Origin: Rostratula benghalensis
Lineage: Eukaryota > Chordata > Aves > Charadriiformes > Rostratulidae
Length of the DNA stretch: 64,000 nt
Assembly (NCBI GenBank): GCA_013399305.1
Contig: VXAI01000091.1
Coordinates: 2,211,759 to 2,275,758 of the forward strand
Reading direction: 5' to 3'
Positions 1-14,742 of the stretch are shown here, in pieces (position 1 is the first letter of the stretch; each line of letters begins with the position of its first letter). The notes beneath the pieces are model-generated. The model searched no databases. It was given only the letters and a program-made list of their open reading frames with translations, and had not been told where the DNA came from. The position numbers and the translations under genes are program-made.

Positions 1-2024
1 TCTTTTCTTGTGTTTTGTAAAATAAGTCCCTTGCAAATGCAAATAGGATGGCAGTAAATAAGATAGTTCAGCAAAACCTAATTCATAAAAATGAAAATGT
101 ATACTCTCTTCCCTCTGGCAATATATTTCAAAGTTTAAATCAAGCTTCAGGTTTCTTTTAAATAATCTTTAAACCCACCTCAATGGAAAAGTTTTTCCGA
201 AGTTTGAAAATATCCTCTATCATATTATTTATGAACTCAAAATATTTTTCTAGGCCCATATATTATTTCTAAGCTTGTTTCCCCCAGGAGTACCATTATG
301 AAATGAATTTTAAAGCTACAGCTGGAAGGTGAATTTAATACCAGTCATATAAATTATAGAGTTCCATTTCTGCAAACACATCTGTGTCTAACTTTAAACG
401 ACGAATATTTCTACTAACTCAGTGGAAGTACTCTCACTAAAGTTAAGTATGTCTATTAAGTGTTTGGAGGCCTGGATCTGAAAGGACCACAATAATAATC
501 ATAAGTAAATATTTGTACAGCCTTTCCTTTCTCTAAATGTTTAATTCACTTAGCATCTTTAGGATTCCTAGCTAAGAAGTCTGTTTTGCAACATCAAAAG
601 TTTTGGAGCAAACCCAAAAGCTAGAACTCTCCAGACTCTGCCAATTTTGATTTACACGGGCATTAACAATTTCTGGGTACTACAGTTTTGGTTTGTATCC
701 CTGCAATTTAAGATTAGCATGTTGCATTCAACTTAATACAGGCAAAAATATTTAGTAACTTCAGTTGCAGTATTATGAAATAGAAATGTGCTGGTTTGGG
801 TTTTGATTGAAACCAGAAACAGGACAAATAGCTGCTTATTTGGAAATTCTTAAAGGTAGGTCAAATTTAGAAAAAATAAGTTTGTTTTGGAGAGGACAAT
901 GTTTCCAACTTGTCTAGGCTAGAAAACTAGGCCTTGACTGAAAACATTTAAATTCTTCTTTAGACAGAAATTTGCAGTTAAACAAGTGTAAACACAGTTT
1001 GACACCTTTTTAAGGGTTTAAGGGTTTGTGAACAAAAGCCCACTTTTCAGTTCTAACTGCCAATCCTTAACAATACACTTCACAGGCACGCAGACGTACT
1101 AGCAGTTGTGCTTTGTAAGGTTCATTTTAAGTCAGAACTGTTGCAAGTTACATATTCAATAAGTTTAGAAATATGTATTCTTTTATTATATATTCTATAT
1201 TTCCTTGTATTCTGCCTGTGCACATGTGATGGCCATAGCTCATCAGCATTAGATTTTCATAGACTGCCAGAAGTTTGCAGCAGAAGTGTGTAAAATTTCT
1301 ACAGCCCAGCTTTTGAGGAAGAAAAACAGTCGCTTTGCAACCAAATACAGTACAAGAGAATCCAAAGCAAGTACCAACTTGCCACTGTGGTCCCAGCTGC
1401 ATTCACAGATCAGTAGATCACTATCACATTCAGTAGATAGTGCTTTGCAAACACCCAGGTGAGGCATATTTCAAAAGCAATATATAGAGGGTCCACAGAT
1501 CTGTAGAAATGTCCTTTTCAAAAGGACTTCCTCATTCAAAAATGAGAAATAGAGGACAAACACTCAGATAGCTTGCATGGCTTACAAAAACACTTGTCAA
1601 ACCACCAGTGTCTGGGAAATAGCCAGGAAAATACCAGTTCTAGTTTTATTTCTTATGATTGAACCCAGTCTGTCAGAGGTTTGCATTGGTAACAAAATTC
1701 AGTCTGCTAGAGTAAAACCTTTCCTTGGATCAAAAAAGTTATCTTTTATCCATCTCTCAAATTAATCTTTGCCAAGAAAGTATACATAGCTCAAAAGTTA
1801 AACAAGATATTTTTGTTCCTAGCTACCCACAAAAGAACATCCTTCAATATTGTTTTGGAAATACTGCAGCACAATTAAGATAGAGTGTAAATCATGGAAA
1901 GAATATTTCCTGTAGTCTTTGAAATGTTCTAAAGCAGCCTGAAGTAAAAGCACAGGCCTTTACTATTGCTTAATGCCAAGTGAATACTCGTGTCCAAGAA
2001 ACCAATTTATGATTAAGATCTCAT

Positions 2025-2048
2025 ACACACACACACACAAAAAAAAAA
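2025..2048. repeat. (AC)7 microsatellite with A tail
   Basis: Seven AC units running into a 10-base A run. Confidence 0.95.
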
Positions 2049-2933
2049 GCTCTCATGTTTCAAAGACAAAAATATTACAATGCTTGCATATATTCTGTTT
2101 AAAATAAAAAAAAAAAGCATCCAGAAAGTAATATTCAATAACTGCAAACAGGACTTCATGACCTGCTGGCAAAGTAACAGCTTTGGGCCATGCTCAGAAC
2201 CCAATTGTCAAAGTGATTTTAAAGTAGAAAGGAAATTTTGAGGTAAAGAAAGGAGAGTCGCAAGAGAACAGGGACAAGGGTATAAAGAGTTTTAATTATT
2301 AAGGCCTCAAAAAGAAGATCCTTTATTTTAACTCTACTGTGAGGAAAAAATGTGGGAAATTAAGCAGGCCTGCATTTTTTCCCCTCTCCACTCCGTCAGG
2401 TTGTCTGAAGGAGCTCTTGAAGACAGAGGAAATTGTTCAAAGGTACTTTTGTGGAGGACCTTGATCTCCCTGACATCAACCAGAGTGCACACGGACTCAG
2501 TTTATTAACACAGAAGCAAAATCATGTTTGCACTAAAGTCAACAGTCAAATTCTCATTTAATTCCCTGACATTATTCCCAGTACATTAAGGTACTTCAGG
2601 ATTTCATCTCAAGACAGTGACAGACACACAAGGTTTCCATTCAGACTCTGGAAATTCTGGCTTCTTGTCTTAGCATTTGTTCTCAGAACTGCCTTAGTAG
2701 ATGTGTATGTCTCCCTGTTGATAATGAAGACTTATTAAATGCTACTAGATCTCCACATACCTACTGATGCTATTCTCCTTTCTGCTCTTTGCATATGTGG
2801 AAGTCTGAATCTTCTTGTTTGAAGTAAGGAGACAGTATGTGAGTAAATAGCTGCACTGGATCCACAGAAAGGATGAGATCAAAGGGCAGACATACTTTTT
2901 CATAATTTGGAAGGTGCCTCCACATAATTACCC

Positions 2934-2951
2934 TTTTTTTTTTTTTTTTTT
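2934..2951. repeat. T18 homopolymer
   Basis: Eighteen consecutive T; it accounts for the lysine run of an open frame on the minus strand here. Confidence 0.95.
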
Positions 2952-4811
2952 CTGAGATAGTTATAGAAATGAAAGCAAAATAAAAACCTGTGGATAAGAG
3001 GAGTTATTTCTGAAATTAAATAAAGTTTCCAATCCATGCAAGCTGACGGCCAGTGGATAGACCTTGATTTTTTAGAAATGGAGAAAAGTGAGAAAATGAG
3101 GATAGTCACAGTGTCTCCTTTATCGAATACATAATAGTAATTTGAATTTTTAATAATATGTAATAATATCTTATAAACAAACAATAAAGTAATACAAGTT
3201 CCAATCTTAAAAGTCAACAGTATAGAAATTATGTTAATGACACAAAGATTCTTCAAATAGATTTCTAAAAATGACCAGTTTAGTAAATACAAATGCCCTA
3301 GTTTAAGTGTTCCAGTGCTAAGCACTTGGAAGCTGGACAGTTAAAACATCATTTAGAAAAAAATTAATAGCTAAATTCCAGACATTTTGAAATGCAATCT
3401 GTTCTGTTCTTATATTTGGGTCCAAACATTGCTAACGGTGATTTTCAAAAAATGTATAATCTGTGTAAGATTAAGTTCATTCAAATGGAAATGGCTCACA
3501 TCCTCATAATGAAATTACCATGTAAGAGCGTTATATAAATGTCTTCTATTCAACTACATTTTATGCAAAACAGCTCTTTTCCTAAATCTTGAAGAGGGCA
3601 AGTAGGATATCATAAAAGGTACGTCTTAGGCAGGCAATCCAAATATCAATAATCTTGGAAAGATCTCCATTGATGTATTTTAAAGGAAAAAAAAAATTCC
3701 CCTTAGAAGGAAAGAAAACAGCAAATAATGGTATAAAGTGTAGCACATATAATATAGGCTAATGGACTAATCTGATAAAAAAGAAATCTCCCAGAAGATC
3801 TTACTAACGTAATTTTCAAGAGGGTTGTACTGATTTCTTTGAGTCAACAATGCTTATTCTGTTTAGGCCTGATATTACCCAGCTTTGATGGACTGACTCT
3901 TGATTGACACAGCTGTGACGCTAAAATCCATTTCTGTATACTTCTAGTTATGCAGCTGAGTACTGATGACATTGAAATTGAAAAAGAAAAACAGGAAACT
4001 ACTTTTCAATTAGTTTGATAAATGATAGCACAGTGGAGTCCCTAACTCTCCAAAAACGTTACAGATATTCCTATGGAGGGTAGATAATACTATCTTCAGC
4101 TACCATAACTGTCATGGCATCCAGTGTCAGGAGATTTCAAAACATAATCAAACCTGAAAGATCTGAAATGAGTATCATATCAGTTATGTCTTCTGAAGAA
4201 AAATACACCAGTGAGAGTGTTTTGAAATTCATTCTGGAAAATATCAAACATTGTCAGCCTAATCCAGCAATATCTTCAGGGATGGACTTAAATTATTAGT
4301 GTTACTGAAATCAACCCGGCTCATCTAATAAGGGGCAGCATGCTCAGAACCTCACAGTTTGGTATCCACAGTGAGAAATATAAATGCAAAACTCTGTGCT
4401 CACTTTCTAATCCCACCGTTCTTTCCTTCATCCTCTTCCATATCTGAGACAAGGGTGGCTATGCATTTGAGTGACGTTCATAACCAACACATCTGTTCTT
4501 TATCACTGTTTCCAGCCCCAAGAAAACTGAGAAATTACATTTGCTCCCTGGAAATTCTCTGCAGTCACAGTCACTTCCCAGTACAAGCCCATTTTTCTGA
4601 ATGTAATCTATTAAAGTATCCAGTGCTGGGGGCTGCCTTTATACCTTCATGTGCTTTGCAGCATAAGAGCTAAGGGGAAGTTGTACAGTCTGAGAATGGA
4701 AAATAGCCCACTCAAATAACTCAGTGCCACTTAATTTGTTGTATACACTATAACTCAGCTTACATGTGTTCTTTGTCTCTTACCTCTTCTTAATCAATGT
4801 TGTTTTCATTA

Positions 4812-4864
4812 ATTCCAACTTGAAGATGAGCCCAAATAAAAAATAAATAAATTCAAGTTGGAAT
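4812..4864. repeat. 13-bp perfect inverted repeat
   Basis: 'attccaacttgaa' at 4812-4824 and its exact reverse complement 'ttcaagttggaat' at 4852-4864, separated by 27 AT-rich bases. Confidence 0.85.
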
Positions 4865-4942
4865 AAATAAATCAATGGCTAGGTTGAAAGATATATTTAT
4901 CATCAGTGAGAAACACTGTTTTCGGACATTCCTCAGTCACTG

Positions 4943-4957
4943 AAAAAAAAAAAAAAA
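4943..4957. repeat. A15 homopolymer
   Basis: Fifteen consecutive A; no retroposon recognised immediately upstream. Confidence 0.9.
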
Positions 4958-7900
4958 GAAACTATTAAGCCTAAATGCATCTTCTCTAGCTAAAGACTGA
5001 AAGGGAATTGCTCCCTCACTGAAGATGTGCTCTGCAGGCTAAGTCATGCAGGAAAAGAAACCTGCATGGAAGTGTTAATTTTATCATCTATAGTACAGCA
5101 ATAAAACATAATCATAGCCTTCAACCTCAAGACCCAAAAGTATCTTTTCTCCTCAGGCTCTGCACAGCTTCATTTCTTGCCACTTCTTGCTCCCTGGACA
5201 GACGCATGGGGAACTAATGAGGATATCACGACCCTTTGCAGCCAGCCCTTTGAACTTATCCTGTAGCTGAGTCATTAAGCTTATAATATCAACAGCTTTT
5301 TTTCATCCATGGAGAAAAGGACTGATTTATCCCAAAAGCCTCCTCATAAACACTGTTCCTTAGATTATTTTTCTATTTATCAGGAAAGCAGCATTACAAG
5401 AGATGATCCCACAAACCATGAAACTGTAATGTCTTATGACTGTTTATCGCAGTATGGTGCTTTCATAACAAGGTACTTCAACACTATCCATTTGAAAACA
5501 GTTGCTTTTCTATTTCCCTAGAGTACAGCTGTCTTACTTCAGAAATGCTATTTTATGAGAGGTTTCAGTTGCTCTGGCAACAGCCATGAAAAGTTCTGTC
5601 TGTGAGGCTGCAGAGAAGAGAAATTGCTCAGAGGAGAGGTCCATGCCCTTCCCACTGATGCTCTGACTTTGCTGTACAAACAGTACTATGTTTCTAAGAG
5701 TCACGAATAAATATACATCATTATATATATCATACATTCCTTGATTGTCACAGGATATTATAAGGAAAGGAACTTATGAAATAAATTCACTGGTTAAGAG
5801 TCAAATGGTTCTGATTCTATCACGCACAGTACACGAAGAAATAGAACTGTGCTGTAATGCAGGCTCTTGCTTGAAAATTTCACTTAAAAATGGTATATGG
5901 TACTAATGCAGGTGCCAGCCCCACCACGTGTCTTTGTATGAACACTATCAAAGCTGAGAGTGCACAGAATGTCAATAACAGCAACAAGATTTTGAAGAGG
6001 TTATTTCATGTATGTTTATTGTTTATCACTTTTGCTATCAGAAAGTATGGTATTTCTTGCCATTTTCTTTTCTCATGTTAGGCAGGATTATAACTATGCA
6101 TCTGTATTGCAGTATGTCAATTCAATTTAATATATTTGCTCTTTGAGTCATGCAGATGTTTCTTTCTACCAATTAATCTTCACTTTGGACAGTGTCTCTC
6201 TAAAGTTGCTTCTCCTGTCATGATCATGCCACAGTAGATCCCTCCAGATCACTTATTTTTCTTTAGATTTTGGGTTGTGACAAGATGTTTATTTATGGAG
6301 CCTCTTGCTGCTGAAGTCCAGGGAGTTTCTGGAAACAGGTTTTGACTTAACCTCTTCTCTTGCTGAGGAGTGTGTGGGTGCAGTCTCTGGGCTTCTAAAA
6401 ACACTGCCTGAAGATTAGCTTTGACAATCCCTAAAGCTTTTTTTCTTACCAAAAGGTGAGGTTGTCCCAGATTGTACAAAAGCAAGTTTTAGCTCATTGA
6501 CTGTACAAACTAGAGATTTCTCCTCCCAGTCTTTCATTGTGCTTCTTTTGCTGACAGTTGGGAAGCAGATATCTTAAGAAAATTTGAGCTCTCTGGGTTT
6601 ATAAGATGTCCACAAGATTCTGGTGTCACCTGCTAAAGTCAGTGATGAGATTAAGGAACATAAGGTCAGCAGCATGCTCCTATCTGACAGAACTAAACTG
6701 GAAAATTACTTCTTGGCTGGATAGCAAATTTGGGATCAGGAAAATATCAGATAATTTAGTAAGGAATCTATGGGTGTCTTAATATCTTTCAAGGCACCTC
6801 TACTTACACTGTCAACAGCTCTGTGACAGAAAGTTAAATGTAGGGTATAAGTAGCTACCTTTTATCATTTTGTTTGGTGGTGTTGTATGGAATAAAAATG
6901 TGATAAACGCAAGAGCAATGAGTGAAAGTTTTATTGCTTATTATCTGCTGCCTACCAGATTGTAGCTCCTACCTCATGTGATCACACAGTAGAGTTTATC
7001 TGGGATTGAAGCCAGTGTGAGACCACACCAGATGTTCCAGTAATCCAGATCTTCCTTCCTAAGTAATGTGATGATAGGGTTTTTTTCCCTTGTTCTTCTA
7101 GGAAGAATTCTTTTCCTGACAGTAATATTTCCAAGTTCTTTTTACTGCTATCTTTCGGCAAAGTTATTTCTTCTGCCTTTAAACTAGATTTCAACCATAT
7201 GGTGCTTTATTTTTCACAATAAAAAGTCATTTATCAAAGACTCTTATAAAAAGTGATGCAGATCCACCAAAACTGAGACTGGCTTTAAAACAAAATTACA
7301 ATCTAAAAGTATTAATGAATGTCTGATTCTCTTTAAATGTTTCTTGAAGTCAGCATTTCAAATTTGCATGTTAAAGTTTTTCCCTCACAACTGAAATGAT
7401 AGAAATTTTCCTTCTTTTTTTCTTTTTTTCTTTCTGTAGTGAGAACATCTGCAGTCTTAAGTATCCTTATTTTATCAGTTGACAATCCCAGGCGAAAACT
7501 ATTGCAAGACTGTTAAAAATATTAAAACTGACACTACAGATAATTGTCCTGATTTTATTAGTGCTGAATCCTTACAATTAGACTTCAAATTGGGAGCATG
7601 AAAAGAAGAGGTATAATACGGACTCTGCCTCTAAATCTGCATACAAATGAGTGGCACACTCACAGTGTGGTAATATGCATTACACATAAATAATTCCAAC
7701 ACTGCTGATATATAATCAAAGCAGTATAGAAGAAGCAGAAAGGAGGCCCCAACAACAGGAAAAGGTTAGTGCTGACAATGGCTTATACCACAGCGGCTAT
7801 AATTAGTGCTGAAAATTCTTGTATGCATTCTACCAGTAGATTCTAGGAGGTATGTTTTATTGAAGATGATATTCATAGCTCACCTGTAGTTTCAACAGTG

Positions 7901-10900
7901 AAGTTGCGACAATTGAAAATCTCAAAGAGCATGGAATTTATGGCAGGCAAAAAGCAAGGTTTGCTTATTCATCCACTTAATTAGATGTAAAGTGAAGGCT
8001 CCCAACAAAGATTTTGACTCCATCCTGGGCTTCGGAAGCCCAGCTCATGAAGGGTTTTGCAGACTGCTGCTGTGAAAAATCAGGAAAAATGAGCTTCCTC
8101 TCAGTAGGTTTGGGTCTTGCAAGGCCAGCAGGGATCTAAGGAGATTTTTAAAGAAGTCACTGGCAAATCTCATGATACGTGATCATACGCGATCTTCTAA
8201 TTATTGGTACTGCATGTACATGAAAGGATGGAATTAAGGATTTCTGGACAACATTGTTATTCCTTATGTCTGAGGCCATCACAACGAAACTTCAGTGTTC
8301 TTTTATATAATTTTCATGTATTTCTTACAGTTCTGTGTAGAAAAGTATCTTCAGTCTAATAACTGTTCTGTTAACATGGACGTGAAACTAGAAATTACAC
8401 AAGAACAGAAGATTTGTCTTCCATTGTTAGATTGCATATGCTTATAATGATTGTTTAATTATTCCCCTCTCCATCTTATATGTGTATAGACAGAATAAAA
8501 CTGTAGGTTATAACACTGACAGAAATATCAAAACAAGCCCAAATATATATTGTTTGAATAAATCTTAATGACTGTTTAAATATCATAACATTGGAGCAAA
8601 GTTTTAAACTCATTAGAACTAGTTCTTTGCCTTTATAGATAGCCTTACAGAAATTCACAGGGACCATATGTATACAGGACTTTTAAATTTGTCAGTAATT
8701 ACAATGGAAAAGAACAAATTAATCTCAAGGGTGTCATTCAGATACATTGTTTTCTCTTTCTCATAGACTACATAGTATCTTCCTCCCAAGCTACTATTTC
8801 TGGGCTTTCATAGCCCTGTTAACCCTGTGTAAGTGCTAGCTATATGCCTGCTTTATCATTTCCCTAGAAACCAGAATCTTCCACCAACATTACGAACAAA
8901 CAAATAGAGAAGTGGTGCAGGAGAGGTAAGTGGACCGCCTAGACTCCTTTAAAGCCCTCTGGGTCTCAAATGTTTTGTGTTATTTCACTCTTAAAGAATG
9001 CCTTTTCATCATGAGTGATGGGATTGATGACTGATAAAGACAAGAAAGTACCAAGAATACATATGAATGTACTTAGTGTCAGCACTTCTAGGGATGCAAG
9101 CTTGAGTACAGTGGTTGTTGGTGATCAGGGTTGTTACTTTTCCTCCTCACATATATACTTTATTTTTTTTCCTACCAAAGAAGTGGACAATGAGAAATGC
9201 ATTGGCAGTTTATCAAACGAAACATCTGAGTACGTGCTTTGTACCTCTAGCATATTAAAGCACACAGTCACTCAAGTTATGAAAACTTTGCAGCTCTCTA
9301 TTACAACAGAAGAACACAGTAGGGTCTCCTATTTCACTAACGAGTTAGAACTTGCTAATATGTGCCTTCTGTGACATTGGTCCTTATCAATTATTTTCTT
9401 GTTTCCCTCTGCTGAACATAGTAAAAAGTTTTGATAAAATCAGCCAAAAGTCTCTAAATGCTGTTGTGATACTGAACGGGTGTTCACTCCCACTGAATGC
9501 ATTTCATGCTTATATCCCTTCTGAGGCAGTACTGCAGTTTTCCAACATTTTGAGGAAACAGACTACACAAACCTTTGCCACAAACAGATTTGTGGCATAA
9601 ATTAGCTGTTTCATTTTCAGTCTTAAAAAGGCAAGCGTGTTGAGGAATTTTATCTTCTTTTCCAAAATGCTTTAAGCTTATATTTCAGCTATTTTCTTGT
9701 GTGGATTCAGTCTTCTGTTGCTAATTAGAGCAATCTTGGATGTCATCTAATAAAAAAAAAAAAAATTAAAAGGAAAAAAGAAAGGTTATTTTATGGTTTT
9801 CTTTCCGGATATAGAATCAATAGCATTAAGAGAGAGTGCATTTTTCCACGTGACCAATAGCACCTCATAATAAGTTGCTGTGAGTAGGTTCATCCTTTTA
9901 GTTTTTCCTTTAATATTTCCTCTTTTTTTTTGCTGGCTGCATCTAGTAACAATCCTAGAAATGTGAATCACATCGGTATCTCCTGTCCTAATGAATGTGA
10001 ATACAAAGTCAGTTGTAGAATTTGTCCATGAGATCTCAAAGCAAAAGTGCATGTAGAAATTCTGGATGACATGTTTACAGTATTTCAGAGCCACTGATAA
10101 ATCATTCTGTAAGTCTCATAAAGCTGTGAATGTTCAAAATAAACATGGCATTGATAAGAGACTAATCTTCTCACCAACTCAATGCTCTCACATGTAGGAG
10201 AATTTATTTTGGAAAATGTCAGGTTATCTGTAAATGGATTAACTCTCCACTTCCCTGAAGAAAAACTACTTGTATTCCATTAACAGAGTCTAAGCTTTTT
10301 TTCCTTCACCTAAATTTACTGTATTCTCAGATATTCCAGTTTTACCTTTTACTGCTCCATTTCCTCCTGTATGTGGAATTCCCTGCTTGTGTGTCAATAC
10401 ACCCTGTCTGCTCCAGCTGGCAAAAAGTTTCCAAAAAAAGTTTGGGATTTAGATCTAAGCTATACAAGCTTGCAAATACATGTGGACCCATTTACCAGCA
10501 AAATGTCTTTCCTTCCTGCTGCATTTTTAGGATTGGAATTTAAAGAGGCCTTTGAACTTCTTGTTCCCTTTAAATGGTACGCTCTAATATCTTTGCTTTC
10601 TCCAAGACAGGCCCTCATGTGTAGCAAACAGTTGAACCTCAGCAGCTCTCTTGGCCAGCTGTACAGCCTGTTCCTTCTCTCGGGAGCTTGGGGAGAAGCT
10701 GGTAGAAGGGCTTACAAAAAGATGGTGTTGCTTGCTCTAAAAATATTGCTCATTTTAATATCTTGAGGTTTCTAGCATCTCATCAAAGTACCAGGGTATG
10801 CAAATAGAGACCTTATAGAGTACACAATTCAGCCAAATAAAATATAACCTTGTAACACTGTTCTCAGGAAGTCTTCTCTGACAGTTGATAGACAACTGAG

Positions 10901-13200
10901 CATCACCAAAACTTCCACCTTGTCTTTCCTTTCTCCCCTCTATCTCCACTTCCAAATACTAGCTAGCATGTTGCTCACACCCAGCATCATCAGTGCCAGC
11001 ACCTCTTTTCATCAGTCTGTTCAGAAATGAGAGCAGGCTCCTTCCTGAGCAGACCGACGGTGTGCACAGCAGGAGAGCACTTAGCCCTGGTTTTTCACTT
11101 GGCACCCACGATGCCCAATCCCACAACCCAGATTTGCTTTGGAAGGTATTAAGGAGCTGCTGGGAACAAACTAATGTTTAGCGGGGCAGATGGCCAGCAA
11201 ATCCAAGTAATGAAGGGAGTCAGTTATTCAATACTGCAGGTATACTGACAAAAATAGATGTAGTGGTCACTGGCATTGTCTCCCACAAATGCCTTTTGTT
11301 ACCATTGGGTGGTAAGTACCCACTAAAGTGAGAAATTAGCCACATTCATTGTTCTCCTTTGTATTTCAGAATAACAATTTGTATGTTGTAAAGGTGCTAT
11401 ATGTACATGTTTTAAACTGTTCAACCAGCATGCAGGGAGAATTTCAATCAGAATGAATAACTAACCCAAGATCTTTGGGAAGTTGCAAACTTCCATATTA
11501 AAATCCACATTTCACATGTGAAAAATCCACGTCATTGGTTGATATGAAATATTCTCTCTCAAGTGTAATTTTATCCTTATTTGAAGCCATTTTACACCTC
11601 TAAAATGACATTGTTGGAAGATGACAGGGAGGAAGCACTCCTTACCCCATCACTCAGTCTGCACTGGAGTGATTTGGCCATGGGTCACTGCACTGGCAGT
11701 GCATGACTCTGCCAGCCAGCCATTGCCAAAAGGCTCAACTCCACTCCTCTTTTCTTTAATTATTATTTATCAGCCATTCCTGCCATATTCCAGAAAAACA
11801 TTTTTCCCCATCTTCTCTCAGACACCCCAGAGATGCCACCAAATTGCTATTCTGGGAACAGGAGGGTTGGTGGGGCTGTGGCAGGAGAACAAAGAATGAA
11901 AACTAACAGGAAGGGGAAAAAAAACCCCATATTTTTCTTGCTCAAGAAATTAATGCCTGCAAAGTGTAACGCAGCCATGGCTTAAATGGGATACAACCCA
12001 CCAGAAACTGCAATAATTAGTTAGGTTGTCTTTTTTTTCTCTCTCCCCATTTAACTCTAATTTAAGCAAGCCTGCATGTAGCATTGTCCCTGGCGTCAGT
12101 TCTGGCGAGTTCCTTAAGTGGAAAATAAGAAGCAGGCACATGTGTAAACTTTTATGGTAAAACTGAGACAGGAGAAGAGTGAAATTTGTGTTAATAACAA
12201 AATTTCTTTTCCCAAGGATTTCTCAGTAAAGATGTTTGAGGAAAAAAATTCCCTGTCTGGTCTCTTTTAACAGAGGTGTTTTGTAGCAATAGAAGTTCAT
12301 GCAGTATTTAAAGTGGATAGAAACTGTGAAAATAGTCTTGCTCTCCAAACCCAAGTATCCTTTGGCATCTTTACTTATTAAAATTATCCAAGAGTAAGAG
12401 ACTACTAGAGTTATGCTTCAGAGGCTCACAGCTTCTGGGCCCAATGCTGATTGATTTGCAATTGAAAAAAGAACATTAACATCACTGAAGTAAACTGCTG
12501 CTTTACTAAAGAAGAATATTGAAACCAAAGGCATTGTACAAACTGCCTGAACCTTAGCTATGCTGCATGTAGGCAGGAATTTCAAGGAGTCCCAGAAAGC
12601 CTACTGCCTCAAAACACTTTATCTTAAAAGTACTTGGAGATCAGAAGTTACTTATATACCTAAAAGTAGATATTGTACGTATTCAGAAGCAACCTAATCT
12701 GAGAATTTATCTCTGTTATCTACCTCTTCATGCTTCTTTGCCAATGACCTTATCTGCAAAATGTACTTCCTACATCACATGCTCAGCCGCTAAGGAGAGG
12801 GCTGAGTTGCCAGGCCACGCCAGGAACTCGGGGAGGAATAGTGCCTCTTCCCTTAGAGCAAGCAAGGAGAGCTGTCCATTCCACCCCTTTGTTTAAAGTA
12901 CTCAGATTAAAATGGAAGAGTCCATGCCCCAGAAAGGATGCAATTCACAGTGCACTTTGAATGGATTCAAGAGAAATAATTCAAGAAAGCTGGCTCTAGA
13001 GCCCATATCTGCCCACTTTTAGGGCACAGGACCCCTAATACTACAGCCTCCAGACCAGGGTTGTAATTTTCTTGTGCTCTTCTTGCCATGGGACTCCTTC
13101 ATTCTCAGATATTAACACCAAATTAAGGCAAAAAAAAGCTGCTTGGGAATTTGAATGCCCTGAGCAGAGATATTTTGGCTGCATGAGGCGTGAAAAATAC

Positions 13201-13251
13201 GTGCGTGTGTGTGTGTGTGTATGCGTGTGCATGCCTCTGTGTCTGTGTGTG
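13201..13251. repeat. (GT)n microsatellite, interrupted
   Basis: A run of eight GT units, then interrupted TG-rich text to about 13251. Alternating purine-pyrimidine, so Z-DNA prone. Confidence 0.93.
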
Positions 13252-14524
13252 ATATGGCTTGGGGATAGGAGGAGTGAGACCACACACTGAAAGGGAGTGA
13301 AAAGGCAGCTTCAGCAGTCTGAACAGCTCTCCTGTGTAGGCTTGTGGGAAGCCTGGAGAGGTGACTCTTGGATTAACGTTCTGGCAGAAAAAATCTTGAA
13401 GGGGTAAGTGAAGAAGCTGTCATAGGTTGTTTGATTATTTTTTTCTACAGTCGAGGAAGCGGGATTTATACATTCCTGTAAGTCAAGTTGTATAAAAATA
13501 TGTGATTGAATCCATTACTAAGCTTTTTTTCCCAACTGGCCGATCTTTGGAGATCCTGATGGAACAACTGCTTGGATCAAACCATGCTGCTAATAGCAGT
13601 AGCATGTTTTCCTCTCCGCTCATGGGGAATGTGATTATATTTTTAATAATTTTCATATTTTACATTTCAGTGCTGTGCCTACTACTTGACTACTGCTGTT
13701 CCTTTTTCATGATATTCAAAGATGCTACCATTTTTTAAAACCAGACTTCAGTTATAGTCTACCATTTTGATACTTTTGTTTTGAAATAACTTGAATAGCT
13801 CTGAGTTCTTTGACTTTCCCAAGAAGACAGGCTAGCTTCCCATGTTAGCTCTACTCTGTAAAGATTCATTAATTGACATCAACTGACTCTAAGTTTGAAG
13901 TGAATTTTGCAATTTGGGTCCATTGAGTTACTCCAAATTTATACAAGAAATAAGAATTTGAGTCTTAGCTGACAAGTATAGACCATAATAGTATATCTTA
14001 CCTGCTGTTTCTTCACAGTCAATGGTTTAGCAGATCAGCCATTGTCATCAAAGAGGTTGACATGGAAATGTACAACTGAAAGTCCTAAATAAGCTGAGAG
14101 GGGCTAAGGTTCCTTTTTGTTAAAAGGAGGAAAGATGGTGGGCGAGTCAGTCAACCTGCTTTTGAAAGGAAGCAGGAGGCTCTTTTGATCCCTCTGAGGA
14201 AACTGACTTTTGGAAGGAAGAACCTATCTACAGAAACAGAGATGACTCAAGCTTAAGAGAAATTAATGGACTGCAGGCTGGATGCCCTGTTGTGGTCATG
14301 CTGGCTTCTGCAGAGACAAGAGAACTAAGTAAATAAATAGCTTCCCTCTGACCCCAACGACCCAGTAGTACTGACATCTTTTAAGATGTAAATGTAATTT
14401 ATATATAAATGATGCATATGCAGATTTCACTGGAAGCGAGACAGTGCTCATGATTCACTTTTTTTTTTGTGCTGCGTGAGCATCCAGGTGAAATTTCTCT
14501 CCACTCACTGTCACCAGTGGCCTG

Positions 14525-14566
14525 GGTCAGGCTTAGGCTCAGACTCAGGCTTGGGCTCAGGCTCAG
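14525..14566. repeat. Seven tandem hexamers of GCTCAG type
   Basis: Units ggtcag, gcttag, gctcag, actcag, gcttgg, gctcag, gctcag. Open frames cross it on both strands (RLRLRL on plus, EPEPKPE on minus) purely because of the 6-bp period. Confidence 0.85.
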
Positions 14567-14710
14567 CTTCCACAGCAGTTGTTGCGGCTCGTATCATCAG
14601 CTTCCAGCAATACAGACTGTGCTCTGCATGGCTGTAAAAAGCCAACGTGGAATTTAACTGAATAAATAGTTTAGCAATGAATATTACAAAGTAACCTTTT
14701 ACTTGGTCTT

Positions 14711-14742
14711 TAAAAAAAAAAAAAAACAAAAAAAAAAAAAAA
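14711..14742. repeat. A-rich run
   Basis: Two long A tracts separated by one C, followed by 'cccaacc'. Confidence 0.9.

Noticed and set aside
2900..3325. 141-residue open frame on the minus strand
   Set aside because: Its lysine run is a T18 homopolymer, and the rest is AT-rich low-complexity translation without homology.
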